From: Candidatus Nanogingivalis gingivitcus
GTDB lineage: Bacteria > Patescibacteriota > Saccharimonadia > Saccharimonadales > Saccharimonadaceae
DNA length: 57,693 bases
Direction: 5' to 3'
Assembly (NCBI RefSeq): GCF_004151455.1
Contig: NZ_PRLK01000005.1
Span: forward strand, 1-57,693
Position 1 is the first letter of the stretch; each line of letters starts with the position of its first letter. The notes under the pieces are model-generated. The model worked only from the letters and a program-made list of their open reading frames with translations. It was not told the DNA's origin and made no database searches. Made by a program: the position numbers and the translations under genes. Of this stretch, positions 24,293 through 33,219 are shown one piece after another.

Positions 24293-24853
24293 ATGTATCA
24301 ACCAACAGATTTAAAAAAAGGTGTAGTTTTTCAGTTAGAAGGCCAACCATATAAAGTAATTGAATATAATCAAAAGGTAGTAGGTAGAGGTGGCAGCATC
24401 GTAAATGTCAAAATTAAAAATTTAATAACAGGTGCTTTATTGCCAAAAACTTTTAAAGGTCAAGATAAGGTTGAGCCAGCTGAAGTTACTAGAAAAAAAG
24501 TTCAATACCTATATAATGATGGTGAAGACTTCTATTTTATGGATCCTGAAAATTTTGAACAATTTCAATTATCTAAAGATATAATCGATGATGCATCTGG
24601 ATATCTAAAAGAGGGCGAAGAGATTGATTTACAATTTTTCGACAACAAGGTTATAAATATAGAATTACCTAAAAATGTATGGCTTAAAGTTGTTTATACT
24701 GAAAATGTAGTTAAGGGAGACACTACTTCTAGCGTCTTGAAAGATGCAGAGCTAGAGACAGGAATTGCTATAAAAGTACCTGCATTCATTAAAGAGAATG
24801 ATGTTATATCTGTAGATACAGAGAATGGTAACTATAGAGAGCGGCAAAAATAA
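24293..24853 (+). CDS. efp: Elongation factor P with Arg at the modification site
   Basis: Rescues ribosomes stalled at polyproline. The KOW-like N-domain reads MYQPTDLKKGVVFQLEGQPYKVIEYNQKVVGRGGSIVNVKIKNL. The loop residue usually Lys34 (PGKGGA) falls at Arg32 (GRGGS), the residue type that EarP rhamnosylates in some proteobacteria. Two OB domains follow: DGEDFYFMDPENFEQFQL, GYLKEGEEIDLQFFDNKVINIELP, and the C-terminal ELETGIAIKVPAFIKENDVISVDTENGNYRER signature. At 186 residues the length is standard. No earP-like gene is in the window, so the Arg may be unmodified or modified by an unknown enzyme. Polyproline targets exist locally, such as the tail of the 17161 protein. Confidence 0.96.
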   Translation: MYQPTDLKKGVVFQLEGQPYKVIEYNQKVVGRGGSIVNVKIKNLITGALLPKTFKGQDKVEPAEVTRKKVQYLYNDGEDFYFMDPENFEQFQLSKDIIDDASGYLKEGEEIDLQFFDNKVINIELPKNVWLKVVYTENVVKGDTTSSVLKDAELETGIAIKVPAFIKENDVISVDTENGNYRERQK

Positions 24854-24896
24854 GTTTAAATTTTACTTAATTTCAGTATTATAGTACAATACGTTT

Positions 24897-26600
24897 ATGA
24901 TAAAAACATTAAACGTGAAGCTAAACAAAAAACACCTAATATGGATCTTACCATTAATAGGTGTTTTTTGTTTAGTTTTATTGCAATTATTATGGCCGAA
25001 TAATATATCTAGACCATTTTTATATATAGACAATAAGCCATTAGGATTAGTTAGCGAAGAAGATATGGTAAAAATAATACAGAATAGGTTTAATGATAGT
25101 AGAATTATTCTTAGTCTAGAAAATAAAAATACGGAAATAGAGTTAGCGAAAGTGGGAGCTGTTCCAAATAGTGATAGTATAAAAAAATTATACACATATA
25201 ATTTTATAGATAGGTTAATACCACTATCAATACTGTCCCCATTAAAGGTTGACAATATTAGTTTAGACTTTAATAAAACTGTGTCTAAAAAATTTATACA
25301 AGAATACGCGAAAAATAGTGAATATAACTATAAAAATGCAAATATATATATGGATAATTTTGGATCGATCAAGATAACTCCAGCTCAGGAAGGCCTTAAA
25401 ATTGATCAAGATAAATTATTGAACATATTTTTTGAACAAAAATTATATATGTCTGGTAAAAATACAGTAAAGGTTCCTTCTATTAAAATTACATCTAAAA
25501 TTAATGATAAATATTATACTAAATATGTCAATATGATAAATAACTATGCAACAAAAGGTGTTGTGCTAATAAATAAAAATAAAAATATCTATGATAGGTT
25601 TTATTATCCGATAAAGAAAGACATAGTCAGCTGGTTTTCTATTGATAGTAAAGATAATGAAAACTTTTTAACTATAAATGAAGATAATTTTAAAAAATAT
25701 GTAAACTACCTTAATAGCGAGTTGGAATATGAAGGTATTAATACCGTAATTGATATTTTAGATGGTAGAGAAAAAAGTAGAATCAATGGAGAAAAGGGTT
25801 ATAGAGTTTCTTATGAAAAAATGAAAAATACTATTTTAAAAGGGGTTTATGAGGGGATAAATAGATATATTATAGAATATGAAGAAACGGAGCCGAAAGA
25901 AAAGAAAAACTATAGCTATACTAACACTCAAGCCGGCTTACAGGCAAAAATTGAAGATTTAGGAAAACGGTATAATATACGTGTTAGTTTGAAACAGATA
26001 GATGGAGCTAAGTGGGAAGCTAATTATAGAGATATGGAAAGTACTCCTTCGGCGTCTACTTATAAATTATATATAGCTCTTAAAATATTTGAACATATGG
26101 ATAAAGGAGATATTAGTTGGCAAACACCTATCTTGGGGGTAGATACAAAAGAATGTTTTAGAAGAATGATACAAGTATCAACTAATGCATGCGCTGAAGA
26201 GTGGATACAGAGGTTTGGTAGGAATAATATTAACCAATATATTTACTCATTAGGGATTTCTACAACTACTACATTTTTATCGTATGACGCAGTAAGGACT
26301 ACAGCCAAAGACCTACAAAAGACTGTAGAGGGGATATATAGTGGTAATTTTATTAAATCTGAAAAAAAGAGACTAGCTTTATTAAATGCTATGAACAAGC
26401 AACAATGGAGAAGCGGAATACCGTCAGGTTCTAGTGGTAAAGTTTATGATAAAGTTGGTTTTTTATGGGATTACTCACATGATGTGGCTGTAGTAGAGCA
26501 CCCTAGAGGCACATATATTTTAGCTATTATGACAAAGGGCGCTAGTTTTCATACTATAGCTAATATAACTAGAGAACTAGAAGCATTTATGTATCCTTAA
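24897..26600 (+). CDS. Membrane-anchored class A beta-lactamase-like serine hydrolase
   Basis: A 567-residue envelope protein. It has an N-terminal signal-anchor helix (KHLIWILPLIGVFCLVLLQLLW), then about 320 residues outside with repeat-like beta segments that may bind peptidoglycan, and a C-terminal hydrolase domain. The domain has the penicillin-binding/beta-lactamase triad: SASTYKLYIALKIF (SxxK, near residue 386), QVSTNACAEEW (SxN-like), and VYDKVGFLWDYSHDVAVVEHP (KxG-like, with Val in place of Thr). It resembles non-lactamase hydrolases used in wall trimming, so antibiotic resistance should not be assumed. TACAAT ends six bases before the ATG (leaderless layout). Confidence 0.75.
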   Translation: MIKTLNVKLNKKHLIWILPLIGVFCLVLLQLLWPNNISRPFLYIDNKPLGLVSEEDMVKIIQNRFNDSRIILSLENKNTEIELAKVGAVPNSDSIKKLYTYNFIDRLIPLSILSPLKVDNISLDFNKTVSKKFIQEYAKNSEYNYKNANIYMDNFGSIKITPAQEGLKIDQDKLLNIFFEQKLYMSGKNTVKVPSIKITSKINDKYYTKYVNMINNYATKGVVLINKNKNIYDRFYYPIKKDIVSWFSIDSKDNENFLTINEDNFKKYVNYLNSELEYEGINTVIDILDGREKSRINGEKGYRVSYEKMKNTILKGVYEGINRYIIEYEETEPKEKKNYSYTNTQAGLQAKIEDLGKRYNIRVSLKQIDGAKWEANYRDMESTPSASTYKLYIALKIFEHMDKGDISWQTPILGVDTKECFRRMIQVSTNACAEEWIQRFGRNNINQYIYSLGISTTTTFLSYDAVRTTAKDLQKTVEGIYSGNFIKSEKKRLALLNAMNKQQWRSGIPSGSSGKVYDKVGFLWDYSHDVAVVEHPRGTYILAIMTKGASFHTIANITRELEAFMYP

Positions 26601-26617
26601 TGTGATATAATCAATAT

Positions 26618-27340
26618 GTGAATAAAATAAGATTAGATAAAGCTATTGTTATTAGAAAGTTGGCAGAAACTAGGTCACAGGCAGAAAATTATATTAAGCT
26701 TAATAAAGTAAAGGTAAATGGATTAGTAGTTAAAAAACCGGGTTTTTTTGTTAATATTCAAGATAAAATTACTATTGAGCAAGAAAAACAATATGTATCT
26801 AGGGCTGGTCTTAAATTAGAGAGTGTGTCAGAAGCTATTAGTATTGATTTTAAAAATAAAACTGTGCTAGATGTAGGTTCTAGTACAGGAGGATTTACTG
26901 ACTTTGCATTAACAAGAGGTGCCAAAAAAGTTATAGCTGTAGACGTAGGTACTGATCAAATGCATCCTAAATTACGTCTTGACGACAGGGTTGAATTACA
27001 TGAAAAAACAGACATAAGAAATTTCGATACTTCTGAGGAAATAGATGTAGTATTGATTGATGTAAGTTTTATATCATTAATGGAAATACTGCCATCCGTA
27101 AAAAAAATATCCAATAAGAAAACAGTAATAGTTGCTATGGCAAAACCCCAGTTTGAAGCAGGTAAGCAGGGTACCGTTAATGGTGTTGTTAAAAATAATA
27201 GCATAAGACGTAAAATACTTAAAAATCTTGAAGAGTGGTTTTGTATAAATAATTTATACATAATAAGTAAAAGAGATAGTCAGGTATTAGGGGCAAAAGG
27301 AAATCAAGAAAGATTTTACAAATTAAAAATAATAGCCTAA
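26618..27340 (+). CDS. tlyA: TlyA-family rRNA 2'-O-methyltransferase
   Basis: S4-domain plus Rossmann methyltransferase, known in actinobacteria to methylate 16S and 23S rRNA cytidines. The S4 part is IRLDKAIVIRKLAETRSQAENYIKLNKVKVNGLVVKKPGFFV. The linker is YVSRAGLKLESV. The SAM-binding motif is VLDVGSSTGGFTDFALTRGAKKVIAVDVG, with VVLIDVSFISLMEILP and KPQFEAG as catalytic-loop motifs. At 240 residues the length is standard. It is not a haemolysin in function despite older names. The start is a GTG at 26618 six bases behind TATAAT: a leaderless gene with a GTG start. Confidence 0.93.
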   Translation: MNKIRLDKAIVIRKLAETRSQAENYIKLNKVKVNGLVVKKPGFFVNIQDKITIEQEKQYVSRAGLKLESVSEAISIDFKNKTVLDVGSSTGGFTDFALTRGAKKVIAVDVGTDQMHPKLRLDDRVELHEKTDIRNFDTSEEIDVVLIDVSFISLMEILPSVKKISNKKTVIVAMAKPQFEAGKQGTVNGVVKNNSIRRKILKNLEEWFCINNLYIISKRDSQVLGAKGNQERFYKLKIIA

Positions 27341-27357
27341 ATGGCTATTATTTTTAT
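27331..27357. terminator. Terminator between tlyA and ychF
   Basis: AATAGCC-TAAAT-GGCTATT followed by ATTTTTA on the plus strand, overlapping the tlyA stop codon; it also faces the ychF 3' end. Confidence 0.75.
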
Positions 27358-28430
27358 ACATTAAATCTAAATTCTACTATATCATCTGGAGACATTATAT
27401 AGTCTTTTCCTTCTGTGCGAATTTTTCCAGCTTGCTTCGCTGCCTGTTCGCTTCCGGCTTCTACTAGATCATTATAGTTAATTATTTGTGCAGCAATAAA
27501 CCCTCTTTCGAAATCTGTATGAATAACTCCCGCAGCTTGTGGCGCGCTCCACCCTTTTTTTATTGTCCAGGCATGAACTTCTTGTGGTCCAGCTGTCATA
27601 TAACTCTGTAGGCCTAAGGTGTCATAAGCGGCATGAATCATTTTTTCTAGGCCAGTTTCCTTTACTCCATAGCTTGAAAGTAATTCTTTAGCATCGTCTT
27701 GTTCTAAACTTTTTATTTCTTCTTCTAATTTAGCACAAACAAAAACAGATTTAGCAGGGGATACTATATTAGATAATTTATTTTTATATTCCTCATCTTC
27801 GAGGGAATTTTCATCTATATTAAAAGCATAAATAACTGGCTTAGCTGTAAGTAGGTGAAGATCTGAGATAAGCTCTATATCTAGATCCTCTATTGAAAAT
27901 AGAGGTGTTCCTGTCTTTAATTGTTCTAATAAATTGTTCAAATTATCAAATATTATTTTATTTTTAGGGTTAGCTTTTGCTTCTTTTTGGAGTTTAGGTA
28001 GTCTTTTCTCTATAGTCTGTATGTCTGCTAATATTAGTTCAGTATTTATTACTTCTATATCATTACGTGGATTTATATCGTTAGCTACATGAAGAATATT
28101 ACTATCATTAAAAGCTCTAACTATGTGAATAATGGCATCGCATTGTCTGATATTCGCTAAAAATTTATTTCCTAAACCTTCTCCCTTTGATGCACCGGCT
28201 ACTAAACCAGCAATATCTACAAAAGTAACTGTAGCTGGTATTATTTTTTTTGATCCATATATTTCGGCTAAGACGTTTAGCCGATCGTCTGGAACTGGAA
28301 CTACTCCAGTGTTAGGTTCAATAGTAGCAAAAGGGTAATTTGCTGCTAATATATTATTATTTGTTAATGCATTGAATAGTGTTGACTTACCAACATTAGG
28401 TAAACCTACAATACCTATAGATAAACTCAT
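27354..28430 (-). CDS. ychF: Ribosome-binding ATPase YchF/OLA1
   Basis: OBG-family P-loop protein that hydrolyses ATP rather than GTP and acts in translation and stress. MSLSIGIVGLPNVGKSTLFNALTNN carries the G1 loop, and ANYPFATIEPNTGVVPVPD and VTFVDIAGLVAGASKGEGLGNKFLANIRQCDAIIHIVRAF follow. The G4 motif is degenerate (YAFNID, not NKxD), consistent with ATP preference. A helical insert and the C-terminal TGS domain (VHAWTIKKGWSAPQAAGVIHTDFERGFIAAQIINY) complete it. I chose the ATG at 28430, which has GGAGAG eight bases upstream; a longer frame from 28463 adds 11 residues absent from the family. A TGCTAAAAT box lies ~25 bases further up. Confidence 0.95.
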   Translation of the reverse strand: MSLSIGIVGLPNVGKSTLFNALTNNNILAANYPFATIEPNTGVVPVPDDRLNVLAEIYGSKKIIPATVTFVDIAGLVAGASKGEGLGNKFLANIRQCDAIIHIVRAFNDSNILHVANDINPRNDIEVINTELILADIQTIEKRLPKLQKEAKANPKNKIIFDNLNNLLEQLKTGTPLFSIEDLDIELISDLHLLTAKPVIYAFNIDENSLEDEEYKNKLSNIVSPAKSVFVCAKLEEEIKSLEQDDAKELLSSYGVKETGLEKMIHAAYDTLGLQSYMTAGPQEVHAWTIKKGWSAPQAAGVIHTDFERGFIAAQIINYNDLVEAGSEQAAKQAGKIRTEGKDYIMSPDDIVEFRFNV

Positions 28431-28517
28431 TTCTCTCCTTTTTAACTTATTATATTTTAGCATAAAATATACATCTATGCTTGAAAAAATAATCGTGTTT
28501 ATGTTAATATATTTTAC

Positions 28518-29567
28518 ATGATAGATATAAAAGGTGTGGGCGAATTCTTTTCGTTAGATATTGGCACGAATTCTATACGTGCAACGCAACTTAGTAAATC
28601 TGGCGATGGTTCTTGGAACCTTGTTGGTATGGGTTATACCAGTGTAGACCCTCAGATTATACTTAGTGACTCAGAAGAAAGTAAAAGAAAGCTAAGTGAA
28701 GTTATAGCGTCTATGCTTGGTCAAAGTGATATTAAAACAAAAAATGTTGCTATAAATCTTCCGTCTCAAAAAACTTTTACTACAATTATAGAAGTACCAA
28801 ATCAAGACAAAAAAGAGCTTGCGAGAAATATTGAATACCAAGTAGATCAGTATATACCTATGTCTTTTGATGATGCTAAATTTGACTGGGCTCTTATTGG
28901 AGCTTCTTTATCAAAACAAGATTATCTAGAAATATTATTAGCTAGTACTTCAAAGAAATTTAGTGAAGAAAAAATGGAATTCGTAGAAGGATTAGGCCTT
29001 AACGTGGTCGCTTCAGAACCGGAATCTTTAGCAATGACAAGAGCTCTTTATAGTGGAGAAATAGAGAATAGAGCACAGCTTTTTGTTAACTTTAATGAAA
29101 CTTCTACAGATCTATCTATTGTATGCCAGGGTGCTCCTAGGTTAGTTCGTACCATACCTGCCGGACTATTCTCCTTAGTAAAGTCAGCCTCACAAAACTT
29201 AAATATCAAAGAAGATCAGGCTAGGCAATTTATTCTTAAATTTGGCTTAGCTAAAGATAAACTAGAAGGACAAGTATTTAGAGCTATAGAAATGACTTTA
29301 GATAATTTCGCCCAAGAAATAACTAAATCTATTAAATTTTTCAGTACAAAATATCCAGATATACCAGTTGGTTCAGTTAATTTATCTGGTTATGTTGGAA
29401 CTATACCTCAAATGAGTGAATATATAGCTTCAAAAACTGGAATTCAAACTTATTCTTCTAATCCATTTCAAAATATTAATGTTCCTGCAAAATACCAACA
29501 GCAGGTAATGAATGTAGGGAGTGAATTTGCTGTTGCTGTCGGTCTTGCGAAAAGGAGTAATAGATAG
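28518..29567 (+). CDS. pilM: Type IV pilus assembly protein PilM
   Basis: Actin-like cytoplasmic ATPase that links pilus motors to the inner-membrane PilN/O ring. SLDIGTNSIRATQL is the phosphate-1 loop, QKTFTTIIEVPNQDKKELARNIEYQVDQYIPM is the PilM subdomain insert, VNFNETSTDLSIVCQGAPRLVRTIPAGL is phosphate 2, and LSGYVGTIPQMSEYIASKTG the adenosine region. At 349 residues the length is normal. It opens a rightward operon of eleven genes with gaps of a few bases. A TAATAT box lies seven bases before the ATG, so the operon probably begins leaderless. Confidence 0.92.
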   Translation: MIDIKGVGEFFSLDIGTNSIRATQLSKSGDGSWNLVGMGYTSVDPQIILSDSEESKRKLSEVIASMLGQSDIKTKNVAINLPSQKTFTTIIEVPNQDKKELARNIEYQVDQYIPMSFDDAKFDWALIGASLSKQDYLEILLASTSKKFSEEKMEFVEGLGLNVVASEPESLAMTRALYSGEIENRAQLFVNFNETSTDLSIVCQGAPRLVRTIPAGLFSLVKSASQNLNIKEDQARQFILKFGLAKDKLEGQVFRAIEMTLDNFAQEITKSIKFFSTKYPDIPVGSVNLSGYVGTIPQMSEYIASKTGIQTYSSNPFQNINVPAKYQQQVMNVGSEFAVAVGLAKRSNR

Positions 29568-29569
29568 CT

Positions 29570-30340
29570 ATGTTAGAAATAAATTTAATTCCTGATGTAA
29601 AAAAAGAGCTTCTTAAGGCTCAGCGTATGCGTAATTTAGTAACTTTTGCTTCTATAGTAGTCGCAGGGTTTTCTATTGGGATAATCATCCTTATGTCTAT
29701 GGTTTTAGGTGGCCAAAAAATAACTATGGACATTAATAAAGGCAATATCGATAACAAATTTAAAGCTCTTAAAAATATCCCTGATGGAGATAGGGCAGCT
29801 ACACTTAGAAATCAGTTAAATGCTATCGATAAGGTTAGAAATAGTTCCCCAGACACTTCAAGACTACTGGGTCAAATTATTACTTCAATTAGAACAACGG
29901 GAAGCAAGGAAATTACCTATTCTTCAGTTCAGTTAAACCCAGAAGATAATCTTGTTACCGTCGAAGCTTCTTCAACCAATAAATTCCCAGCATTAGAATC
30001 ATTTCAGAAGACAGTTCGTGAAACATATATCATGTATAGAGAAGAGCATAAATCAACTGGCTGTACTTTTGACTCAGCTAAAGACAATAAAGACGGTTGT
30101 ATACTTGAAAAACTAGCAGTTGACGATAAAGTTAATGTTACAGATGTATCTATTGGTGACGATGAAGACGGTAAAAGTGTGTTAAGGTTTAAAATTTCCT
30201 TTACATTAAATCCTAACGCTTTAAAATTTTCGTCTAAAGATTTTAGCGTAAAATCACCTTCACAAAAAGACGTGACAGATTCTAAGACGCAAATACCAGA
30301 TGGTATATTTAAAGCTACTAGCTCCGGGGAGAATAAATAA
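29570..30340 (+). CDS. pilN: Type IV pilus protein PilN
   Basis: Bitopic inner-membrane component of the alignment subcomplex. It starts MLEINLIPDVKKELL; INLIP is the PilN hallmark that docks in PilM. A single transmembrane helix follows (NLVTFASIVVAGFSIGIIILMSMVLGG), then a long periplasmic-side helix and a ferredoxin-like domain (TLRNQLNAIDKVRNSSPDTSRLLGQIITSIRTTGSKEITYSSVQLNP). At 256 residues it is longer than typical PilN, with an extra charged C-terminal segment. Two Cys (STGCTFD, DGCILE) may form a disulfide. It is two bases after pilM, so translation is coupled. Confidence 0.85.
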   Translation: MLEINLIPDVKKELLKAQRMRNLVTFASIVVAGFSIGIIILMSMVLGGQKITMDINKGNIDNKFKALKNIPDGDRAATLRNQLNAIDKVRNSSPDTSRLLGQIITSIRTTGSKEITYSSVQLNPEDNLVTVEASSTNKFPALESFQKTVRETYIMYREEHKSTGCTFDSAKDNKDGCILEKLAVDDKVNVTDVSIGDDEDGKSVLRFKISFTLNPNALKFSSKDFSVKSPSQKDVTDSKTQIPDGIFKATSSGENK

Positions 30341-31179
30341 TGCAAGATAAAAATGATGCTGCAATATTAAAGAGAGATGCAATCCGCAAGGCTAATAAAG
30401 TTATGTTTGGTGCCGTTGCTGGTGCTTCGGCTATTCTTGGTATAGCTATTGTTGGTTGTATATTCCTTTATCAAAATATTATGTTTCAAGGTAAAGTTAT
30501 AGGCGAGCAATCTAAAAGCCTTCAGAATATGGATCAGAACATTAAGAATATTGATGTACTAAAAAAGAAACTGGTAGCTTTGCAGACTAATGACGATTTA
30601 AGGAACACTCCTAAAATTAATGATGAAGACAATAATCTTAGGGCAATTCTAGATGCTCTTCCCGCGGATGAAAACGTGGCGGCCCTAGGAGCTAGCTTAA
30701 CTCAGAAGATTTTTGATGTGCCAGGAGTTAGCGTTGAGTCTATAACCCCTAATCCTGTGGCTGTTGATGTTAACCTTAGTGATAAAAATACTAGTGAAAC
30801 CAATACTTCAGCTACTGCAACAACTGCTACAACCGCCCAACCTACAGATGAAAAAGACTCTAAGAATAAAACAGGTCTTAAGGCTATAGAAGTTGTAGCA
30901 TCTTTAACAGCAAAAGATGTAGCCTCCTCAGAATCTGGATTATCTAAGTTGGTAGAAGTCCTAAAGAAAATGGAACGCTCTATCCGTTCTTTCAGAATTA
31001 CTAACTTTAAATTTGAAAAAAGTAAAGGTACTTATACATTAAACTTAACCCTTCAAGCATTCTATATGCCAGAATATCAGATGGCTTTAGATAGCAAGAC
31101 TGTTAAAGCCGATGAAAATGCTAAGCCAGCAGGTGCTAATACTAACACTAAAAACACAACGAAAGGAAATGTAAAGTAA
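30340..31179 (+). CDS. pilO: Type IV pilus protein PilO-like
   Basis: Second bitopic partner of the PilN/O ring. The 279 residues comprise a short basic cytoplasmic start (MQDKNDAAILKRDAIRKANK), one membrane helix (VMFGAVAGASAILGIAIVGCIFLYQNIMF), a coiled-coil region (VIGEQSKSLQNMDQNIKNIDVLKKKL), a Thr/Ala-rich linker (TNTSATATTATTAQPTDEKD), and a folded ferredoxin-like end (GLKAIEVVASLTAKDV...VLKKMERSIRSFRITNFKFEKSKGTYTLNLTLQAFY). The call rests on order and architecture more than on sequence motifs. Its ATG overlaps the pilN stop codon. Confidence 0.8.
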   Translation: MQDKNDAAILKRDAIRKANKVMFGAVAGASAILGIAIVGCIFLYQNIMFQGKVIGEQSKSLQNMDQNIKNIDVLKKKLVALQTNDDLRNTPKINDEDNNLRAILDALPADENVAALGASLTQKIFDVPGVSVESITPNPVAVDVNLSDKNTSETNTSATATTATTAQPTDEKDSKNKTGLKAIEVVASLTAKDVASSESGLSKLVEVLKKMERSIRSFRITNFKFEKSKGTYTLNLTLQAFYMPEYQMALDSKTVKADENAKPAGANTNTKNTTKGNVK

Positions 31180-31413
31180 ATGAAAAGTTCAGATATTGCA
31201 ATGATCGTTCTAGTTGCTGGTTGTAGTATTGGTATTTCGTTCTTAGTAATGAATAGCTTATTAGGCTCTCCGTCAGAAAAAAAAGAAACCGTTAAAACTA
31301 TGACCCCTATTTCTGCAGACTACGCAGAACCAAGTAAAGAGATTTTTAATAAACAGGCTATTAACCCAACAGTCCAATCATCTATTGGAGAAAATGGCGG
31401 CCAACATAATTAA
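31180..31413 (+). CDS. Small membrane protein of the pilus operon
   Basis: A 77-residue protein with one N-terminal transmembrane helix (IAMIVLVAGCSIGISFLVMNSLLG) and a short soluble tail rich in Pro, Ser and Asn. No PilP domain is present, although it occupies the place where pilP lies in diderm operons. It begins directly after the pilO stop codon. A monoderm has no outer-membrane secretin for PilP to contact, so this may be a reduced lineage-specific partner of the PilN/O ring; that is inference. Confidence 0.65.
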   Translation: MKSSDIAMIVLVAGCSIGISFLVMNSLLGSPSEKKETVKTMTPISADYAEPSKEIFNKQAINPTVQSSIGENGGQHN

Positions 31414-31432
31414 CATAAAGGAATAAAATAAT

Positions 31433-33202
31433 ATGGCGTTGCTAACTGATGACATTCAAAACAAATTAGCAAACCTTCTTGTAGAAGAAGGTTTGGTTCA
31501 AGCGTCAAAAATTGAATTTGCCGTTAAGGCTTCAGCAGAACAGGGTAAATCTCTAATTGCGTATTTATTATCTAATAAAATATTAGATAATGAAGTATTA
31601 GTTCATGCAACGTCTCATGTTTCTGGTATTCCTTATGTTAACCTAGAAAATACTACAATACCACAAGATGTTTTAGACTTTATACCACTGGATATTGCTG
31701 AGAGGAATATGGCAGTACCTATTGCTGAAGTTCAGGGTAGGCTAGCTATAGCTATGTTAGATGCTATGAATATCCAGTCTGTCGATTATCTATCTACTTT
31801 AATACAAAGACCTATTAAAGTATTTATGGCTAGCCAAGAATCTATTAAGCATATTTTAGACCAGTACAAAACAGACTTATCGGGTGTTGATGCTTTAGCC
31901 GAGAATATAGATTCGCAGGAGGCTCAAGCACAGGAGAATAAGCGTGTTGTTCAAACTATAGTTCAGGATTCTCCTATATCTAAAGCTCTTAATACTATTC
32001 TTGAATATGCAGTTAGAGCTAAAGCCTCAGATATTCACATTGAACCATTGGAAAAATCACTCAAAATACGTTGTCGTATTGATGGTGTTTTGCGTGAGAT
32101 AATGAACTTACCAAAATCTATAGAACCTGCATTAGTGTCAAGAATCAAAATTCTATCCAGTTTAAAAATAGATGAGCACCGTATTCCTCAAGACGGGCAA
32201 TTTGCTGTAGCTGTAGGTGATAAAGAAGTAGACTTGCGTATTGCTATATCTCCAGTTGTCTGGGGAGAACAGGTTGTTATTCGTTTATTGGACAAAACAG
32301 GGAGTTCATTTGATTTAGAAGAAATGGGCTACGCTGGTCGTGCACTAAGAACTATTAGGAAAGGTATATCTATGCCAAATGGAATGGTGTTAACATCTGG
32401 TCCAACTGGTTCAGGTAAATCAACGTCGCTTTATGCACTCATAAAAGAAATTAAGGATGACAGTGTAAATATTATTACGCTAGAAGACCCTGTTGAATAT
32501 AAGATGGATGGAGTTAATCAAATCCAAGTGAATGCAGAAGTGGGGTTAACTTTTGCCGCTGGTCTAAGATCTATTTTGCGTCTTGATCCAGATATTGTGA
32601 TGGTTGGAGAGATTCGTGACGGAGAAACAGCTAACCTAGGTGTGCAAGCAGCCTTAACAGGGCACTTAGTATTTTCTACACTTCACACTAACTCTGCCGC
32701 TGGTATTTTACCACGTTTAATTGATATGGGTATTGAACCATTTCTAATTGCATCAACAGTAAATACTATTATTGGTCAGCGACTCGTGCGTCGTGTTGCT
32801 GCTAAAAGAAATGCTTATCAGTCATCACCGATAGAGACACAATCTATAAAAGAAACTGTAGGTCATCTATTACCTAAGACTCCAGAAGAAGTAGCTAAAG
32901 TATCAGCAGATTTAGGGTACAAAAATCTACCCCTAGCAAATCAAGAGTCCTACACTTTAGTAAAAGGAAGAGATACTCCACAAACTCCAGGTGGATATCA
33001 AGGCCGTGCTGGTATATATGAAGTTATGGAAGTTTCTGAGAATATTCAACAGTTAATTATAAAAAGGGCTACAGCGCACGAAGTCCAAAAAGTTGCTATG
33101 CAGGAAGGAATGATAACTATGAAACAGGACGGATACCTAAAAGCTTTAGCTGGTATAACAACTCTTGAAGAAGTTAACCGTGTAGCGTCTGATATGGCAT
33201 AA
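31433..33202 (+). CDS. pilB: Type IV pilus extension ATPase PilB
   Basis: Hexameric motor that drives pilus assembly. The N-terminal GspE-type domain (LLTDDIQNKLANLLVEEGLVQASKIEFAVKAS, GIPYVNLENTTIPQDVLDFIP) precedes the ATPase. Catalytic elements are Walker A TSGPTGSGKSTSLYALI, the Asp box NIITLEDPVEYKMDGVNQIQVN, Walker B LRSILRLDPDIVMVGEIRDGETA, and the His box LTGHLVFSTLHTNSAAGILPRLIDMG. Near the C-terminus most PilB/GspE proteins carry a tetracysteine zinc motif before GYxGRxGIxE; here the segment runs LVKGRDTPQTPGGYQGRAGIYEVMEV with no Cys. The zinc knuckle is lost. At 589 residues the length is normal. Confidence 0.95.
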   Translation: MALLTDDIQNKLANLLVEEGLVQASKIEFAVKASAEQGKSLIAYLLSNKILDNEVLVHATSHVSGIPYVNLENTTIPQDVLDFIPLDIAERNMAVPIAEVQGRLAIAMLDAMNIQSVDYLSTLIQRPIKVFMASQESIKHILDQYKTDLSGVDALAENIDSQEAQAQENKRVVQTIVQDSPISKALNTILEYAVRAKASDIHIEPLEKSLKIRCRIDGVLREIMNLPKSIEPALVSRIKILSSLKIDEHRIPQDGQFAVAVGDKEVDLRIAISPVVWGEQVVIRLLDKTGSSFDLEEMGYAGRALRTIRKGISMPNGMVLTSGPTGSGKSTSLYALIKEIKDDSVNIITLEDPVEYKMDGVNQIQVNAEVGLTFAAGLRSILRLDPDIVMVGEIRDGETANLGVQAALTGHLVFSTLHTNSAAGILPRLIDMGIEPFLIASTVNTIIGQRLVRRVAAKRNAYQSSPIETQSIKETVGHLLPKTPEEVAKVSADLGYKNLPLANQESYTLVKGRDTPQTPGGYQGRAGIYEVMEVSENIQQLIIKRATAHEVQKVAMQEGMITMKQDGYLKALAGITTLEEVNRVASDMA

Positions 33203-33219
33203 AAAAGGGAGGCAAAAAA

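Noticed and set aside
24897..26600. Antibiotic-resistance beta-lactamase
   Set aside because: The protein is membrane anchored with a long extra domain and has KVG instead of KTG; wall-related hydrolase is the safer reading.
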